Assembly (NCBI GenBank): GCA_028718185.1
Contig: JAQUMH010000006.1
Span: 62,001-126,000 of the forward strand
Length of the DNA: 64,000 bases
Source: Elusimicrobiota bacterium
GTDB lineage: Bacteria > Elusimicrobiota > UBA8919
Direction of reading: 5' to 3'
Below are positions 1-10,500 of this stretch, piece by piece (the first letter of the stretch is position 1; every line of letters begins with the position of its first letter). Under the pieces are notes generated by a model. That model did not search any database. It worked only from the letters and a program-made list of their open reading frames with translations, and was not told the DNA's origin. The translations under genes and the position numbers were made by a program.

Positions 1-992
1 AAGGTAATGATTCTCAGTCATATATGGGCGCTCTTTTACTTTTTATGTTACCGTTACTTGTCCTGCCAAAAAAGGTTGATTCAAAAATTAAATACTCGTT
101 AGTCTGTTTCATAGCAGCATATGTATTTTGGTTTTTAGGTGCTCCGGTATACAGGCATTTATTAGCTTCTTTAGTTTGTCTGGCAATCGTAGTGGGGTGG
201 GCAACAACAGCAGTATCAGCTTTTATTCCGTTTATAAAATGGATAGTTTCTGCTGTTTGTATAACGAATCTTTTGGCGCTATACAGCATAGCTTTTTCAA
301 TGACGAGGTTTTATAAACCCTTCGGGGGGAATGAAACAAAAGATGAATTCCTGTCAAAAACAAAACCAACTTACCCTAACCCGCCGTATAGTGTAATATT
401 ATGGCTGAATAAGAATATCCCGGCTGATTCCAAAGTGTTGTTTGTCGGAGAAAGCAAGTCTTATTATATGCAAAGAGATTTTATTTCTTATTCGGTAGAA
501 ACGAATTTGCAGCCGTTAATGGAATTTTTAAAAGCATCAAAGGATGCAAATGCTTTTAGAACGCTTTTACAGGAAAAAAGAGTAACCCACTTTTTAATAA
601 ATTATAGAGAAGCAGTCAGGGTCAATTCCTCGTATAAGACATTTTACTGGACTGAGAGTGAAAGAAAAATATTTGATGAATTTTGGAAAAAATATATTAA
701 ATTTGAATATTTTGATGAAGGGGTATATCTTTACAGCGTTTTGCCGGTCGGCAGTCAAAATAATCCCAAAGAAGCATGTTTAAATATCCTGGAAGAACTT
801 GAGAAAAAAAATTGGGCTAACAACAGTTTATTAATGGTGTTTACAGAGAATAAAATGTGGGATAGCGTAATAGATGAATATGAAACATATCTTTATTACG
901 GGTATGACGTTAAAAAGCAGCTCGAATATTTATATCAACTGAGAGGGCAGAAATCCACCGGTGTCCCAGGCTTAAGAAATGAAAATAAATAA
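1..992 (+). CDS. C-terminal part of a polytopic GT-C-type membrane glycosyltransferase (5'-truncated)
   Basis: The frame is open from base 3 with no stop before the first ATG at 24, so the gene runs in from the left and the true start is outside the window. The visible part begins with about three or four hydrophobic segments, including a stretch reading VYRHLLASL like the last membrane helices of ArnT/PMT-type (GT-C) enzymes. A soluble tail of about 200 residues follows, with the phrase KVLFVGESKSYY that is common in such tails. These enzymes usually transfer a sugar from a polyprenyl-phosphate donor on the periplasmic face, but the catalytic first loop is not in view, so function rests on the tail alone. 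Its last 14 bases overlap the next gene, which suggests co-translation. Confidence 0.6.
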   Translation, partial: GNDSQSYMGALLLFMLPLLVLPKKVDSKIKYSLVCFIAAYVFWFLGAPVYRHLLASLVCLAIVVGWATTAVSAFIPFIKWIVSAVCITNLLALYSIAFSMTRFYKPFGGNETKDEFLSKTKPTYPNPPYSVILWLNKNIPADSKVLFVGESKSYYMQRDFISYSVETNLQPLMEFLKASKDANAFRTLLQEKRVTHFLINYREAVRVNSSYKTFYWTESERKIFDEFWKKYIKFEYFDEGVYLYSVLPVGSQNNPKEACLNILEELEKKNWANNSLLMVFTENKMWDSVIDEYETYLYYGYDVKKQLEYLYQLRGQKSTGVPGLRNENK

Positions 993-2415
993 AATACTTC
1001 TTATACATACATCTTTCAGGGAAGGTTTTTATCTGAATAGTGTAGCTGTTCCGTTGGGTTTGTCTTATATTGGTGCAGTTTTAGAGAATAACGGTTTTAA
1101 GGTTAAAGGTATTAATTTAGAAGTAGAGGAATTGAGAAAAGATATTTTTAAAGAATTTGATTTAGTAGGCATTTATGCGACTTCAAAAACTTTCAATGAG
1201 ACTTTAAGTGTTGCTGAGATAGCTAAAAGGGAAAATCCGAATATATTTGTTGTTGTCGGCGGTCCTCATGCGACTGTATTCCCGGAAGATTTTTTTAATA
1301 CAAAAAAAGATGTAGTTGACGCTGTTGTTGTAGGTGAAGGTGAATATATCATGCAGGAATTGGTAAACGCCTGGAATAAAGGAAATGATATATCCAGAAT
1401 TCCGGGAGTAGTTTGCAGAAAAGACGGTAAAGTTATTTTAAACCCGCAAAAACCGACAAATAAAGATATTGATGAATTGCCTCTTCCTGCCAAACATATT
1501 TTTAATATGGATTGTTATCCTGATAGAGAAACAGCTTATAGCAGGATTATTGCCAGCCGCGGCTGCCCGTTTAGGTGCGCTAATTGCCAGCCTTGTCTGG
1601 ATAATATCGGGAAATACAGGCGCCGTTCACCGGAAAAAGTGGTGGATGAACTGGAATATTTGGTTAAAAAATATAAGGTTAGACATTTTGTTTTTTCTGA
1701 CTCCGAGTTGACAGGACCAAAATCGTGGACTTCCGAGTTCTGTGACCGGATAAAAAAGAAAAAACTTTCTATAACTTTTAATTGTAATGCACGGGTAGAT
1801 CAATTAGATAAAGCTTTGCTGAAAAAATTTTATTCTGCCGGGTGTATATACATAAGTTATGGGATAGAGTCCGGTTCGCAACGCGTAATTGATGAAGTCC
1901 TTCATAAAAATATTTCACTGAATAGTGCACGTGAAATTATAGCCGAAACCGTTAAAGCAGGAATCCATGTCGGGGTATGGTTTATGGTTGGTATGCCGGG
2001 TGAAAAACCGGAAGAAGTACTTCAAACTATTAATTATGCAAAAGATGTAGCTAAACTTGGCGTGTTGACAGTTGAGATGAATGTTCTAACTCCCTGGCCC
2101 GGAACAGAATTTTATAATATTGCCAAACAAAACAAATGGTTAGTTTCAGAGGATTGGAATGAATATAATGAAAAAAAAGGTTCTGTAATCCGTACGCCGT
2201 ATCTTACACCTGAGCAAATAAATGATTCTTATAATATTTTTAAGAAAGATTTTGCAAATTTAGGGTGGAAACAAAGTTCTGATGGCGCGAGGTTCTATCA
2301 TCCGCATTTTACTATAAAAATGATGAGTATGGGTTTGAGAAAATTATTTATCAGAGGTATCAGGTTAAATGATATAAAGCAAGTTTTTAATTTGGTGATG
2401 AAAAAATATGAATAG
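979..2415 (+). CDS. B12-binding-domain radical SAM protein
   Basis: The first 130 or so residues form a cobalamin-binding-type Rossmann domain (PLGLSYIGAVLE near the start, VVVGGPHAT around residue 92). The radical SAM core follows, with CxxxCxxC as C196, C200 and C203 inside SRGCPFRCANC, then GIESGSQ and VGMPGE as in the BchE/Elp3-like superfamily. The family uses a 4Fe-4S cluster and SAM, with or without cobalamin, for methylations, cyclisations or rearrangements of lipids and other unactivated substrates. A cobalamin-coordinating DxHxxG is not evident. It overlaps its upstream neighbour by 14 bases and its downstream radical SAM neighbour by 8, so three genes look translationally coupled. 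The substrate is unknown; GT-C neighbours suggest an envelope lipid or glycan. Confidence 0.85.
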   Translation: MKINKILLIHTSFREGFYLNSVAVPLGLSYIGAVLENNGFKVKGINLEVEELRKDIFKEFDLVGIYATSKTFNETLSVAEIAKRENPNIFVVVGGPHATVFPEDFFNTKKDVVDAVVVGEGEYIMQELVNAWNKGNDISRIPGVVCRKDGKVILNPQKPTNKDIDELPLPAKHIFNMDCYPDRETAYSRIIASRGCPFRCANCQPCLDNIGKYRRRSPEKVVDELEYLVKKYKVRHFVFSDSELTGPKSWTSEFCDRIKKKKLSITFNCNARVDQLDKALLKKFYSAGCIYISYGIESGSQRVIDEVLHKNISLNSAREIIAETVKAGIHVGVWFMVGMPGEKPEEVLQTINYAKDVAKLGVLTVEMNVLTPWPGTEFYNIAKQNKWLVSEDWNEYNEKKGSVIRTPYLTPEQINDSYNIFKKDFANLGWKQSSDGARFYHPHFTIKMMSMGLRKLFIRGIRLNDIKQVFNLVMKKYE

Positions 2416-3838
2416 TGAAAAAAATATTAGTGTATGTCTGCTCACGCCTTATAGCGGGGAAAGGGAATACGAGCTATGTGATCCTATTTTGGGATTAACT
2501 TATTTGTCATCATCGCTTAGTAAAAATAATATTAATAATTGCATAGTGGATACAAGAGCGGGTAAGTTAAATGTTTCAGAAGCTGTGAAAAGTGTTATAA
2601 AGTATAATCCTGAAATAGTTGGAATCAGCTGTACAACTAATCAATTTCCTAACGGTTTAATGATTGCAGAACAATTAAAATCAATCAGACCTGAAATTAT
2701 GATTGTTTTTGGCGGACCGCATGTTTCGGCATTACCGGATGAGTTAATAAAACATAAGTTTATAGATTATATTATACAGGGCGAGGGGGAATACTCGTTT
2801 ATCAATCTGGTAAAACATATACTGGCTGATGAAAAATTAAATGAAGGCGGAATTTACTTTAAAAAAGATAATATTCTTCAATCAACAGGTCCTGCTAAAT
2901 TGATTGAAAAGCTTGACAATATCCCGTTCCCTGATTTCAGTAAATTGGATATTAAGACATATTTCAAAAGACAAAAAATGTTTGCACATACCAAGCGGGT
3001 ACCATATTTAAGCATAATAACCAGCAGGGGATGTCCCGGTAAATGTGTTTTTTGTTCAAAGGCAGTATATAAACAGCGGTGTTGTATGAGAAGTCCGGAA
3101 AATATGATAGAAGAAATAGAAAGAGATATCAAAGATTATAAGGTAAAGGAAATAAGGATATATGATGATTGTTTCACGCTTTCAAAATCCAGAGTTATAG
3201 AATTTTGCAAATTGGCAGTTAAAAAAAAATTGGACGTGAGTTTTGCTCTTCCAAATGGTATAAGAATTGATCAGGTTGATAAGGAAATGCTTGAATATAT
3301 GCGTGCAGCCGGATTTTACATGCTTTTTTTTGGAGTAGAGTCGGGTGACCAGAAAGTACTTGACATAATCAATAAAGGCATTAAAATAGAAGAGATAAAG
3401 CAAGCAGTTAAATTATGCAAGAAAATGGGTTTTTATACCTGCATGTACCTGGTTGTCGGGTTACCCGGTTCTTCAAGCGAGTCGGAGAAAATGAGTTTGA
3501 AATTATTGAAAGAACTTAATCCTAATTTCATCGGTGTTTCAATGGTTACCCCATATCCCGGTTCTGAACTTTATAACGAGATGATGCGGAATAAAAAAAG
3601 TTTACAAAAATCATGGAATACTTATAAACACGATTATACTTCTAATAAAGGCGATTTGCTGTATATTCCTGCCGGTATGACTCAAGACGAAGTTATATAC
3701 TGGTATAAAAAGATGTATAGGGATTTTTATTTAAGGCCTGCATTCTGGTTTAATCAATTCCGGAATATTTCCTGGTTGCCTCGCCGGTTTTGTTTTTTTA
3801 CAAGTTCAGCGTATAGAAGATTTTTTAAAGGGTTTTAA
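2408..3838 (+). CDS. B12-binding-domain radical SAM protein (second, divergent copy)
   Basis: The plan matches the preceding gene: an N-terminal B12-type domain with FGGPHVSALPDE near residue 100, then a radical SAM core with C209, C213 and C216 in SRGCPGKCVFC, followed by FFGVESGDQKVL and VVGLPGSSSE. The start codon overlaps the end of the upstream gene by 8 bases, and the next gene begins 6 bases after its stop. The two radical SAM proteins are paralogous in layout but clearly different in sequence, so they probably act on different positions or successive intermediates. The C-terminal 60 residues, rich in Phe, Trp and Arg, may contact a membrane substrate. No specific substrate can be read from the sequence. 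Confidence 0.85.
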   Translation: MNSEKNISVCLLTPYSGEREYELCDPILGLTYLSSSLSKNNINNCIVDTRAGKLNVSEAVKSVIKYNPEIVGISCTTNQFPNGLMIAEQLKSIRPEIMIVFGGPHVSALPDELIKHKFIDYIIQGEGEYSFINLVKHILADEKLNEGGIYFKKDNILQSTGPAKLIEKLDNIPFPDFSKLDIKTYFKRQKMFAHTKRVPYLSIITSRGCPGKCVFCSKAVYKQRCCMRSPENMIEEIERDIKDYKVKEIRIYDDCFTLSKSRVIEFCKLAVKKKLDVSFALPNGIRIDQVDKEMLEYMRAAGFYMLFFGVESGDQKVLDIINKGIKIEEIKQAVKLCKKMGFYTCMYLVVGLPGSSSESEKMSLKLLKELNPNFIGVSMVTPYPGSELYNEMMRNKKSLQKSWNTYKHDYTSNKGDLLYIPAGMTQDEVIYWYKKMYRDFYLRPAFWFNQFRNISWLPRRFCFFTSSAYRRFFKGF

Positions 3839-3844
3839 TATATT

Positions 3845-5836
3845 ATGAGTAAACATAAAAAAAATAAAATAAATCACCAATTTAAAAACAATGTAAACCA
3901 ACCTGTATCTCGGGAAGATTGGACTGACTTCATTTTTTCAAGAAAGGAATTAATTGTTGCCTTTGCAATTTTCATATCTGTCTTTTGTGTTTATCTTCTG
4001 ACTTTCTGTAAAATGTTTTTTTTCGATGCTTTAATGTTTGCCTCGCTTATTGCAGAAAAAGAATCCGGGTGGAGTTCGCGGCTCGCGTGGGCTAATCATT
4101 TAAGTTTCAACTTCTATGGTAATTTATTTTGGAAATTTCTCAAATTTATCGGGTTACAAAAAATAGTTGAAACTGCACCGCCGGAGGGCTACAGCACCCT
4201 TCAGGTTATGAATTCGCTTTTTGGTTCTTTAACTTCCGCGCTTTTCTTTTTATGGTTAAAGAAATTAACAGGTAAAAACTGGATAGCAATCTGTTTTTCG
4301 CTGCTGCTCGCCTTCTCAAATACTTTTTGGTGGCGAAGTACCGATGCGCATGTTTACCCGCCTTCGGTTTTCCATACATTTATTTCGTTGTGGCTTGCAT
4401 GGTCATATATGCGATATCCAAACAGGAAGAAACTTTTAATCCTGGCATGTTCATTGGGACTAACGGTTCTGATGCATCAAGGTAATATTTTTCTTATTCC
4501 AGCAATTGCTGTTGCAGTATTATATGTAAAAAAGGAAAGGATTAAAAATTTTGCTATATTTTCCGCAGTTACCGGTTTTATAATTGTAATACCGTACTTA
4601 TGGGCGTTAACATATCAGGAACGGATATTATTATCAAGAGATGGAAATTTAGTTATTAATCAAAAATCCGTTTTGGCTTCCTATAAATGGCTTCTTGGCA
4701 ACGCCGATTATATCGGACCTGAAGGGAAGATGGATTTGAAACAGAACGGTTACTGGAAAATGTTTAATTTAAAAAATATGACAATAGTTAATACGAAGGT
4801 ATTAATGAATTGTATCTGGTTCAGGTCGGGTTTTGGTACTCCCGGGAACCAATTTTGGCCTATTGTCTCAAAAATAATATTTATCAGCTTATCACTTTTT
4901 TTCTTTTTTAAAGTGAAATTCTGGAAAAAACAACCGCATATATTTGCCCTTTTTGTAATCTGGATGGGAACTTATATTTTAATTGTAACAAATTTTAATC
5001 CGGGGAACGGGGATTACTGGTACCAGCATTTAATAACTATTTTTATTTTAATTGCCTATTCGTTTTCCGAGTTTTTAAACGATGAAAATGTAAGTTTGTT
5101 GTTGAGAAAGGCAGTAATGGGTTTATTTTTATGTTCAGTTGTTGTAATTCCGACAGTAAACTTTTTTGATTCAATTTATCCGATTTCCAGGGTTGAAAAT
5201 AATGAAAATTATTTAAAGGCGTTATTTATAAAAAAATATGTAGAAAAAGGCGGCGTAGTAATAATTTCCGGGATAGGGTGGAATCCCGGGAAGGTTTATA
5301 TACCTTCATTTGCAAATGTAGGGCGGATTTCTTTCGATTTAATTTTTTGTTATAATCCTAAAGCTGAAGGACTCCGGATTTTAAAAAATCAAGTCGAAAC
5401 GCTTATAAGCCAGGGTATGAATGTTTATGCGTTATCTGAAATATTTTCAGAAGTGACCGGGAAAGGACTTAAGGACTGGAATGTTTCGATGAACGAAATA
5501 AAGGATATTTTCAAATGGTATGATTTCAAAATACTTGGAACCTACCGCGACGGCATGAAAATTATGCAGTTATTTCCTAAAAAGGGTTCAGCCGCTTATT
5601 ATAGAGGTTCAGGGATAAGTTATTATAATGCGAAAGAATATAATAAGTCATTGGAAGATTTCTTAAATATTCCTGAAAGCAGCAAGACAGCTTTCGATTA
5701 CAAGCTTATAGGTAATTGTTATATTTTAACCAATAATATACAAACTGCACTTCCTTTCTGGAAAAGAGCATTGCAGTTGAGCCCATCAGATACCGAACTA
5801 AAAAGATTAATCGATCATTATTCCCATCCTCAATAA
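3845..5836 (+). CDS. GT-C-type (DUF2723/PMT-like) membrane protein with C-terminal TPR tail
   Basis: A 663-residue protein with a short charged N-terminus, about ten hydrophobic segments between residues 35 and 450, and a soluble C-terminal part. The first loop carries FFFDALMFASLIAEKE and a later segment WWRSTDAHVYPPSVF, which resemble the acidic first loop and following helices of DUF2723 and O-mannosyltransferase-like proteins. The last 80 residues (SYYNAKEYNKSLEDF, then LPFWKRALQLSPSD) read as two tetratricopeptide-like helix pairs. The family probably glycosylates exported proteins or lipids on the periplasmic face. It closes the four-gene cluster with two radical SAM proteins. A weak hairpin (ATAGA/TCTAT) lies just after the stop, without a clear T-run. 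Confidence 0.65.
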   Translation: MSKHKKNKINHQFKNNVNQPVSREDWTDFIFSRKELIVAFAIFISVFCVYLLTFCKMFFFDALMFASLIAEKESGWSSRLAWANHLSFNFYGNLFWKFLKFIGLQKIVETAPPEGYSTLQVMNSLFGSLTSALFFLWLKKLTGKNWIAICFSLLLAFSNTFWWRSTDAHVYPPSVFHTFISLWLAWSYMRYPNRKKLLILACSLGLTVLMHQGNIFLIPAIAVAVLYVKKERIKNFAIFSAVTGFIIVIPYLWALTYQERILLSRDGNLVINQKSVLASYKWLLGNADYIGPEGKMDLKQNGYWKMFNLKNMTIVNTKVLMNCIWFRSGFGTPGNQFWPIVSKIIFISLSLFFFFKVKFWKKQPHIFALFVIWMGTYILIVTNFNPGNGDYWYQHLITIFILIAYSFSEFLNDENVSLLLRKAVMGLFLCSVVVIPTVNFFDSIYPISRVENNENYLKALFIKKYVEKGGVVIISGIGWNPGKVYIPSFANVGRISFDLIFCYNPKAEGLRILKNQVETLISQGMNVYALSEIFSEVTGKGLKDWNVSMNEIKDIFKWYDFKILGTYRDGMKIMQLFPKKGSAAYYRGSGISYYNAKEYNKSLEDFLNIPESSKTAFDYKLIGNCYILTNNIQTALPFWKRALQLSPSDTELKRLIDHYSHPQ

Positions 5837-5881
5837 AACAGCATAGATTTTATCTATATGAGAAGGAATCAAAGAAAGTAC

Positions 5882-5910
5882 TTGACAAGTTTTAACATAT
5901 TTGTTATAGT
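5882..5910 (+). promoter_or_regulatory. Strong sigma70-type promoter of the efflux/export locus
   Basis: TTGACA at 5882-5887 and TATAGT at 5905-5910 are separated by exactly 17 bases. The expected start point, near 5917, falls inside the palindrome described next. The only downstream start is tolC1 at 5961, which has a good AGGAAGG ribosome binding site. Confidence 0.8.
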
Positions 5911-5911
5911 A

Positions 5912-5929
5912 TGACTGACCAGTCAGTCA
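5912..5929 (+). promoter_or_regulatory. TetR-type operator palindrome on the tolC1 promoter
   Basis: A perfect inverted repeat, TGACTGAC-CA-GTCAGTCA, starts two bases after the -10 box and covers the predicted transcription start. Its size, symmetry and placement are typical of AcrR/TetR-family operators, and a TetR gene lies in the same locus at 10720. That this TetR binds here is inference. Confidence 0.7.
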
Positions 5930-5960
5930 GTTTAAAATAGAACCAAAAGAGGAAGGTGTT

Positions 5961-7421
5961 ATGAAGAAAAAAACAACAATTTTATTGGTTATTTTTTTTA
6001 ATATATTATTTTATAATTATTGTGCTGCCCAGGAGATACTGACAATTGAAAAGTATTTATCTCAGGTAGAAGAAAACAATCCTGATATAAAATCCGTTGA
6101 GTTATCTATAAAAGCAATTGACCAGAAAATATTAGAAATGGATATGGCGTATTCACCTTATTTTTCCGGTAATTTCAATTATATGGATGATAAGAGCGGG
6201 CCTGGTTTTGGTTCAACGCTGCCCACACAGGAAATGTGGCTGACATCGTGGAATTTGGGATTAAACAAAAAATTCCCTTTTGGTTCGCTTGTATCTCTCG
6301 GTTATATAGATTCAACGGCAGAATTTGATTTGACGCAGCCGACTGTAATAATCGGACCGGACAAGGTTTCAAATTTTAAGGGATATGATATAAAACCATT
6401 TGTGCGAGTAAAACAGTCGCTATTAAAGGATTATAATTCGCGGTTAACCCAGTCAGGTATAAAAAAAGCAAAAAATGCGGCAAGAGCCGGTCAATATATG
6501 CAGATATTCAAGAAACAGCAAATTCTATTAAAAGCGCAATCGGCATATTTATCACTATCTTTTGACAGAGAAGTGGTTTATTTTAGGAAAAAATCTTTGG
6601 AGCGTGCAGAAAAAATATTTAAATGGAATGAGGATAAATACAATCTTAATTTGGCTGATAAAAGTGACCTGTTGCAATCTCAAGCCGGTTACAAATTAAG
6701 AGATTTTAACCTTACGATGGCAGTTGAAGATGAAGTAACTGCATGCCGTAATTTCAACGAAATTAGGGGTAAATCAAGTGAAGTTGTTGAAGAACAACTT
6801 CAGAAACTGGAAGAAATAAGTAAAGATTATGAAGGGACCGGTAGTTTGACTTATTCCGGTCAGCGGGCAGATGTCTTGTCTGCAAAAATGTTTTATGAAA
6901 GCAGTAAATTTGCAAATACCGAAGCACAGTACCGTTCCGGTCCGGAATTAAGTGTTTTCGGATTAGCATCTCTTCACGGACTTGATTTAAATTACTCCGA
7001 TGCCTGGAGTCAGGTTACAGGTGCAGATAAACCTACTTACACGGTTGGCGTTAATTTTATGACATCGCTGGATTTTGGACTTATAAAAAAAGTTCGTAAC
7101 GGATACACAATAGATGTAAAGTCATATGAAGAATCGTTAATTAAGACAGAGCTTTCCGCAAAAAATGACTGGGAACAGATTTTAAAAAACTGGAACAATG
7201 TAAAATCAAGATTGATTAATGCGGTTGAAATAAAAAATATACAAAGTGAAAGATTGGACAATGAGCAGCAGAGGTTTCAGCGTGGAAGAACGACAACATT
7301 TCAGCTTCTTGCCGCTCAAAATGATCTGGACGATGCAGAATTAAATGTGTATAGGTTAATATTGGAACAAATGATTACACACGCACAGACAAATCTTTAC
7401 AATACGAAACCGATAGAATAG
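5961..7421 (+). CDS. TolC-family outer-membrane efflux protein (first copy)
   Basis: A 486-residue protein with a clear Sec signal peptide (lysine-rich start, hydrophobic core, cleavage near CAAQE at residue 23). The rest is an alpha-helical barrel plan of two repeats: long helices (residues about 25-60, 160-260, 370-470) alternate with beta-rich parts carrying alternating aromatic residues (SGNFNYMDD, PFVRVKQSLL). The C-terminal helix has GRTTTFQLLAAQNDL, a typical TolC phrase. It would form the outer-membrane exit duct for the RND pump encoded next. It is the first gene after the TTGACA/TATAGT promoter and palindromic operator. It is unusual that no periplasmic adaptor gene lies between it and the pump. 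Confidence 0.9.
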   Translation: MKKKTTILLVIFFNILFYNYCAAQEILTIEKYLSQVEENNPDIKSVELSIKAIDQKILEMDMAYSPYFSGNFNYMDDKSGPGFGSTLPTQEMWLTSWNLGLNKKFPFGSLVSLGYIDSTAEFDLTQPTVIIGPDKVSNFKGYDIKPFVRVKQSLLKDYNSRLTQSGIKKAKNAARAGQYMQIFKKQQILLKAQSAYLSLSFDREVVYFRKKSLERAEKIFKWNEDKYNLNLADKSDLLQSQAGYKLRDFNLTMAVEDEVTACRNFNEIRGKSSEVVEEQLQKLEEISKDYEGTGSLTYSGQRADVLSAKMFYESSKFANTEAQYRSGPELSVFGLASLHGLDLNYSDAWSQVTGADKPTYTVGVNFMTSLDFGLIKKVRNGYTIDVKSYEESLIKTELSAKNDWEQILKNWNNVKSRLINAVEIKNIQSERLDNEQQRFQRGRTTTFQLLAAQNDLDDAELNVYRLILEQMITHAQTNLYNTKPIE

Positions 7422-7437
7422 GCAAGTTCATAGAAAT

Positions 7438-7503
7438 TAGTTCATAGTTCATAGCCGTACTTTAATATTTTAACTCCGAACCATGAACTATGAACTTCGA
7501 ACT
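7438..7503. repeat. Inverted GAACTATGAACTATGAACT-type repeat between tolC1 and the RND gene
   Basis: The left arm at 7438-7454 contains two TTCATAG units. The right arm at 7480-7503 contains ATGAACTATGAACT and an AACTA repeat. The arms pair at 15 of 16 bases around an AT-rich loop. The same unit recurs at 12081-12097 and inside tolC2 at 17788-17807. Confidence 0.7.
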
Positions 7504-7520
7504 ATAGAGGGGAATAAAAT

Positions 7521-10500
7521 ATGAATTTAGCAAGATTATCCATAAAAAGACCGACTTTTGTGACAGCGGTTATAGTTGTTATGCTTATAGTAGGTTTTAT
7601 TTTTATGAAACGTATGAGTGTGGATATGTTCCCGGATGTAACTTTCCCGTATGTAGGGGTTACAACAATATATCCCGGCGCCGGTCCGCAAGAAATGGAA
7701 ACCCTTGTATCAAAAGTGCTTGAAGAACAAATAAGTTCAATTGCAGGTTTAAAAAATGTAACTTCTACAAGTCAGGACGGGTTATCACTGGTTTTCGCAG
7801 AGTTTAATCTTGGAACTGATGCTAAATATGCAGAACAACAAGTCAAAGATAAAGTAGCTCAGGTACGAAATAATCTGCCTAATGATATCAAGGAACCCAT
7901 TATAAAAAGATTTGACCCTGCCGACAGACCAATCTTGTTTTTAAGTTTATCCGCAAACCTCAATCCTGCTGAACTTTACGATTTGGCAGATACTACTATA
8001 AAAAACGGACTCGAACAAATTGCGAATGTCAGCAGTGTTGAAATCATCGGAGGTACAAAAAGAGAGATACAGGTTAACTTGGATCTGAAAAAACTCAAGG
8101 AATATGAAACGAGCCTTTCTATGGTCGCCGGAAGGGTCGCTGCCAATAGCGAAAATATTCCTATAGGAAAAGTTTCTCAGGGTGTCAATGAACTGACTTT
8201 CAGAAGTATTGGTGAATATAAATCAGTTGATCAAATAAAAAATGTTGTGGTAAATTTTTTTGGTAGTGACGTACCTGTAACGATAGATAAGCTTGGTGAG
8301 GTTAACGATACGACAGAAGAAGTAAAAACGTTGGGTCTTTTAAACGGTAAATCGGCATTGCTGATAGATGTATATAAACAGTCAGGCTCAAACACCGTTG
8401 AGGTTTCAGATTCACTAATGAAGCGGATAAGCAAACTTAACGACATATTAAAAAATGTAAGAGGTACACCGAGTCTTGCTATCATTCAAGATGGAGCAAG
8501 ACCTATCAGGATGAATCTTGAAGACGTCAGGAATACTATTTTTGAAGGGATACTGCTGGCAATTATTGTAGTATTTCTTTTTCTGGGTAGTTTAAGGTCA
8601 ACCTTTATTACGGTTATAGCCCTTCCAAACAGTTTGGTAGGTGCTTTTATTTTTATGGGGCTGGCAGGATTTTCAATCAACATGCTTTCCTTAATGGCAC
8701 TTTCGCTTACTGTGGGATTGCTGATAGATGATGCAATAGTTGTCCGCGAGAACATTTTCAGACATATTGAGAACGGCGAAACCCCAATGGTAGCAGCCCA
8801 GAAAGGGACAGATGAAGTTATGCTTGCCGTAATAGCGACGACTCTGACTGTAATAGCGGTGTTTTTGCCGGTCGGATTTTTGCAGGGAATGGTAGGTCAG
8901 TTCTTCAAGGAATTTGGATTAACTGTTGTTTTTGCTATGACAATTTCGCTATTTGACGCTTTAACCACCGCACCGATGCTTTCGGCATATATGATTTCCA
9001 ATATTAAACCGGAAAAGAAAAAAGATTCAGTTTTAGTTTCAATACTCAATGCACCTGTAAGATGGTTCGGAATTGTGCAGGATTGGCTTGACAAGGTTTA
9101 TGAAAATACTATAAGATTCACGCTCAAGCATAAATTGACAATTATCTTTTTAGCGGTATTTATATTTTTATCAAGTTTAGGTTTAATAAAAAATATACCC
9201 AAAACATTCATGCCGAGTAACGAATTTGGTGAATTTTTTGTTTCTTTGGAAGCCGACCCAGGTTGTTCACTTAGCCAGATGGAAAAATATACAAATGAAG
9301 TGGATGTGATTTTAAGAAAAGAAAAAGATATAGAATATGTTTCCGCAACTATCGGAAATACCAATGGCGAAAGCAATGTAGCTTCCTTATATATAAAAAT
9401 GGTACCTTCAAATCAGAGAAAACGTTCTACGGCAGATATGAAAGAATATGTCAGAAATATTTTAAGCCCTTATGCTAAAATTCTCCATTTAAAAGTAAAC
9501 GATATGTCTATGGGAGGTGGCGATCAGCAGCCGTTTAATTTTATGCTTGTCGGTGACAATCTGGATGATCTGGCTAAGATATCAAACGGTTTAATCGATA
9601 AACTCAAAAAAATACCTGGTCTTGTGGATGTTGATACAAATTACAAGCCGGGTAAACCGGAATATCAGATAAAGATGAATCCTTCTAAGATGATTAAGCT
9701 TGGAGTTCAGTCAATTACCGCCGGATTGGAATTGCGAGGAATGGTTGAAGGTATTATTCCTGCAAAATACCGTGAAAACGGATTAGAATATGATATCAGA
9801 ATAAAATTGCAGAATGATCAGCGTGATTTAAGCAAGTTGTTTAGTTCACTATATGTACCGAATGTTAATATGCAGCTGGTCAAACTTAGTAACATTGCTG
9901 ACCCGGTCAAAACAACAGGTCCTTCCAAAATTTACCGAAGAAACAGATCCCGTTATGTTATGATAGTTGGAAATATGGGTAAGAATGGAGCCATTGGCGA
10001 TATAACAGCTCAGGCGAAAAAAATATTATCTAAAGAAAAATTGCCAGAAGGTGTAACATATGAGTTTATTGGAACATCGGAAGATATGATGGACTTATTT
10101 AAAAACATGATGATAGCTGCAGCTTTGTCAATAATATTTATATATCTTGCCCTCGCAAGTTTATACGAATCGTTGATAATACCGTTTACAATAATGCTTG
10201 CACTACCATTGGCAATTGTTGGCGGATTGATAGCTACTTTTGTTGCACACCAGACATTAAATATGTTCACAATGATTGGTTTTATAATGCTATTAGGGCT
10301 TGTTACTAAAAACTCGATACTGTTGGTTGACTATACCCAGCGACTCATACGAAAAGGAATTGATTGTAACGAAGCTATTGTAAAGGCGGGACTTACAAGA
10401 TTACGACCTATACTTATGACTACCTTTGCACTTATAGCAGGTATGATGCCGTTAGCCCTCGGACTAAGTGAAGTCGGTAAATCCCGAAGGGGTATGGGTA

